A stretch of 64,000 bases of DNA, taken from NCBI GenBank assembly GCA_951813285.1, contig OX638355.1:1149136-1213135 (forward strand). Reading direction: 5' to 3'. Made by a program: the position numbers and the translations under genes. Every line of letters starts with the position of its first letter. Within the stretch, counting starts at the first letter, position 1. This DNA is from Terriglobia bacterium. Lineage in GTDB: Bacteria; Acidobacteriota; Terriglobia; Versatilivoradales; Versatilivoraceae. The notes below the pieces were generated by a model, which worked only from the letters and a program-made list of their open reading frames with translations, ran no database searches and had not been told where the DNA came from. This document shows positions 62,560 to 64,000 of this stretch, piece by piece.

Positions 62560-63684
62560 ATGATCGGCGTGGAAGAGCCCGAGACGAGATCCGTCCCGGC
62601 CAGTGAGGCGGCGCCGGCCAGGGTGCGGGACAGCCGGCTGTTTCACGTCCCTTTCGGCAACGGGGTGCGGGTCAGCTTTCCGGTGATCTTCGCGCCCATG
62701 GCGGGATTGTCGCACCTGGCCTTTCGCCAGCTGGTTCGAACCTACCTTCCGGCCAATGCCGGAACGCTGCTGTTTACGGAGATGTTGTCCACCCGCATTC
62801 TGCCCGGTGAGGAGGTGGGCCGGACACCCAAGACCCGGGTAGCAGCGGGGGAGCGGGACCTGATTCCCCAACTGCTGGGTAACGATGAGTGTTGGATCGC
62901 GCCTTCGCTCCAAAAGTTGATGACCCTCTCGCCGGCCGGAATCGATATCAACATGGGCTGTCCGGTCAGCAAGGTCCTCAAGCACAACTGGGGAGTGGCC
63001 CTGATGGGCGACATCCGGTACGCGGAAGAAGTGGTGCGCACGACGCGGCGGCTCACCTCCCTGCCGCTCTCGGTGAAGATGAGGACCGGCCTCAAGGACG
63101 ACCCCGAGTACCTGGTGGATTTTGCCAGAATGCTGGAGCAGGCTGGAGCGGACTGGGTCACGCTCCATCCCCGAATTCAGTCTCAGCACCGGCGTGGCCA
63201 GGCCAACTGGGAGTACATCGGCAGGGTGCGGGATGCCGTGGGAATCCCGGTCATCGGCAATGGGGATGTCCAGCAGGCCTCGGATATTGTGCGCATGCTG
63301 CAGCAGACGGGTTGCGACGGCGTGATGGTGGCTCGGGCCGCCACCGCCAGGCCCTGGATTTTCTGGCAGGTGGCCGAGCATTTGGGGTTTGCCCATCCCA
63401 GGGGAAGGGAGGGGCAGCGGGCCCCCAGGACCGCGGAGGAAGAAGGCCGGGAATACCAGCGTGCCCTTTCGTTTTTCTGCGATCGGCTGGAAGCCGGGTT
63501 CGCTCCGGCCGAGCAACTGCCTCGCCTGCGGCTGTTTCTGGCTTGGGGACACAAGTGGGTCCATTTCGGGCATTACCTTTCCACCCAGGTGAACCGCTGC
63601 CGCGACCTGAGGTCGGCGCGCCGGGTGATCGACGATTTTTTCGACACCCCCAAACCGATGAAAGGCCGCACTCGACTCCAGTAG
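62560..63684 (+). CDS. dus: tRNA-dihydrouridine synthase (DusB-like)
   Basis: A 374-aa FMN enzyme that reduces uridine to dihydrouridine in tRNA. Motifs: FAPMAGLSHLAFRQL (FMN phosphate region), DINMGCPVSKVL (catalytic Cys in MGCP), VKMRTGL, TLHPR, and NGDVQ followed by GCDGVMVARAATARPWIF. The subfamily (DusB) is by resemblance only. The first ~35 residues are variable; the ATG at 62560 lies within a CCACGAAG-word repeat and has only a weak GACACGAAG site, so the true start may be a little downstream. Confidence 0.95.
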   Translation: MIGVEEPETRSVPASEAAPARVRDSRLFHVPFGNGVRVSFPVIFAPMAGLSHLAFRQLVRTYLPANAGTLLFTEMLSTRILPGEEVGRTPKTRVAAGERDLIPQLLGNDECWIAPSLQKLMTLSPAGIDINMGCPVSKVLKHNWGVALMGDIRYAEEVVRTTRRLTSLPLSVKMRTGLKDDPEYLVDFARMLEQAGADWVTLHPRIQSQHRRGQANWEYIGRVRDAVGIPVIGNGDVQQASDIVRMLQQTGCDGVMVARAATARPWIFWQVAEHLGFAHPRGREGQRAPRTAEEEGREYQRALSFFCDRLEAGFAPAEQLPRLRLFLAWGHKWVHFGHYLSTQVNRCRDLRSARRVIDDFFDTPKPMKGRTRLQ

Positions 63685-63786
63685 CCCTTCGGCGGCCGTT
63701 TTTCAGGCCAAGTCCGGCCCCGGCCCTGCTGGACGGATCATTTGAGGATGAAATAATCGGGAATCGACAATCCGTTCGTGACCTTG

Positions 63787-63858
63787 GTATCCCGTCGCGG
63801 TTGACCTCAACGCCTTAGTGGCCCTTCGTTGATCTTCGTGTCTCTTGGTGGATTACTC
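63787..63858 (-). repeat. CCACGAAG-word repeat, copy D2 (inverted relative to D1)
   Basis: Read on the minus strand: AATCCACCAAGAGACACGAA, then GCGTTGAGGTCAACCGCGAC, matching copy D1 (60891-60960). Confidence 0.8.
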
Positions 63859-63888
63859 TTTTTCTTTTGTTTCGAATAGAGCAGGACC

Positions 63889-64000
63889 ATGTTGAGGGAG
63901 ATACGGACAGCCGCGGCGCTGCTGAATTGGCGCAAGGTCGGGGTCAGGCTCGGCGATTGCCCCTTGTGCGGCCGGACCGCGTTCGTCAAGCTGGATGACT
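63889..64000 (+). CDS. Start of a zinc-ribbon protein (cut by window edge)
   Basis: Thirty-seven codons from an ATG with GCAGG upstream. They encode an Arg/Ala-rich helix followed by GDCPLCGRTAFVKLDD, the first knuckle of a CxxC zinc ribbon. Such N-termini occur in some SAM-dependent methyltransferases, but too little is present to decide. The start lies 30 bp after repeat D2. Confidence 0.5.
   Translation, partial: MLREIRTAAALLNWRKVGVRLGDCPLCGRTAFVKLDD

Overview
The window looks like a chromosomal segment of a high-GC, Gram-negative Acidobacteriota (Bryobacterales/Solibacter-like or a related uncultured lineage). The assignment rests on the protein families present: three Oar-type TonB-dependent receptor-like proteins with an N-terminal carboxypeptidase-regulatory-like domain, two GWxTD-domain proteins, a 'VWFA-related Acidobacterial domain' protein, several CRTAC1-like (FG-GAP/ASPIC-UnbV) exported proteins, and two PPC / DUF1549-DUF1553 / DUF1501 operons. 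The last are also common in Planctomycetota and Verrucomicrobiota, so the phylum call is an inference.

Layout. 1-1486 (minus): tetrapyrrole genes hemB-hemL, with hemL cut by the window edge. 1653-3755: TAT-exported glycoside-hydrolase-like protein. 3770-4450: debris of a transposase, a TPR gene and short repeats. 4498-17442: GWxTD protein, TonB-like receptor 1, a TPR/CRTAC1 pair and TonB-like receptor 2. 17608-20250 (minus): TMTC-like membrane protein with TPRs. 20820-25351: eight-heme-motif lipoprotein, TPR and CRTAC1. 25642-28320 (minus): PhyH-like dioxygenase and a TIM-barrel glycosidase-like lipoprotein. 28768-31598: CRTAC1 and TPR. 31806-40909: GWxTD, VWFA-TPR and TonB-like receptor 3. 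41079-45122: a very long CRTAC1-thioredoxin-TPR reading frame interrupted by one in-frame UGA. 45504-57930: two consecutive PPC / DUF1549-DUF1553 / DUF1501 operons. 57610-58815 (minus): DUF3108-like protein running antisense into the last DUF1501 gene. 58816-62007: ispG set in a nest of dispersed repeats. 62008-64000: small TPR protein, tRNA-dihydrouridine synthase and the start of a zinc-ribbon protein.

How the genes may work together. Most of the window encodes exported proteins built from a few families that have been copied and rearranged. TPR and CRTAC1 genes occur as adjacent pairs three times, and once as domains of one reading frame, which suggests that they act together outside the cytoplasm. 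The three receptor genes each carry a sigma-54-type -24/-12 promoter (GG-N10-GC). Two of them share a roughly 440-bp leader with paired inverted CTACGAAATA sites in the place where an enhancer-binding protein would bind. I read this as a co-regulated, sigma-54-dependent outer-membrane uptake or assembly module; substrate and activator are unknown.

The observations most worth a second look are the in-frame UGA at 42897-42899 (selenocysteine or nonsense), the shared sigma-54 architecture, and MITE-like elements with GAGCCTTTTGCAAAATTCG terminal inverted repeats around ispG. No tRNA, rRNA or CRISPR array was seen.
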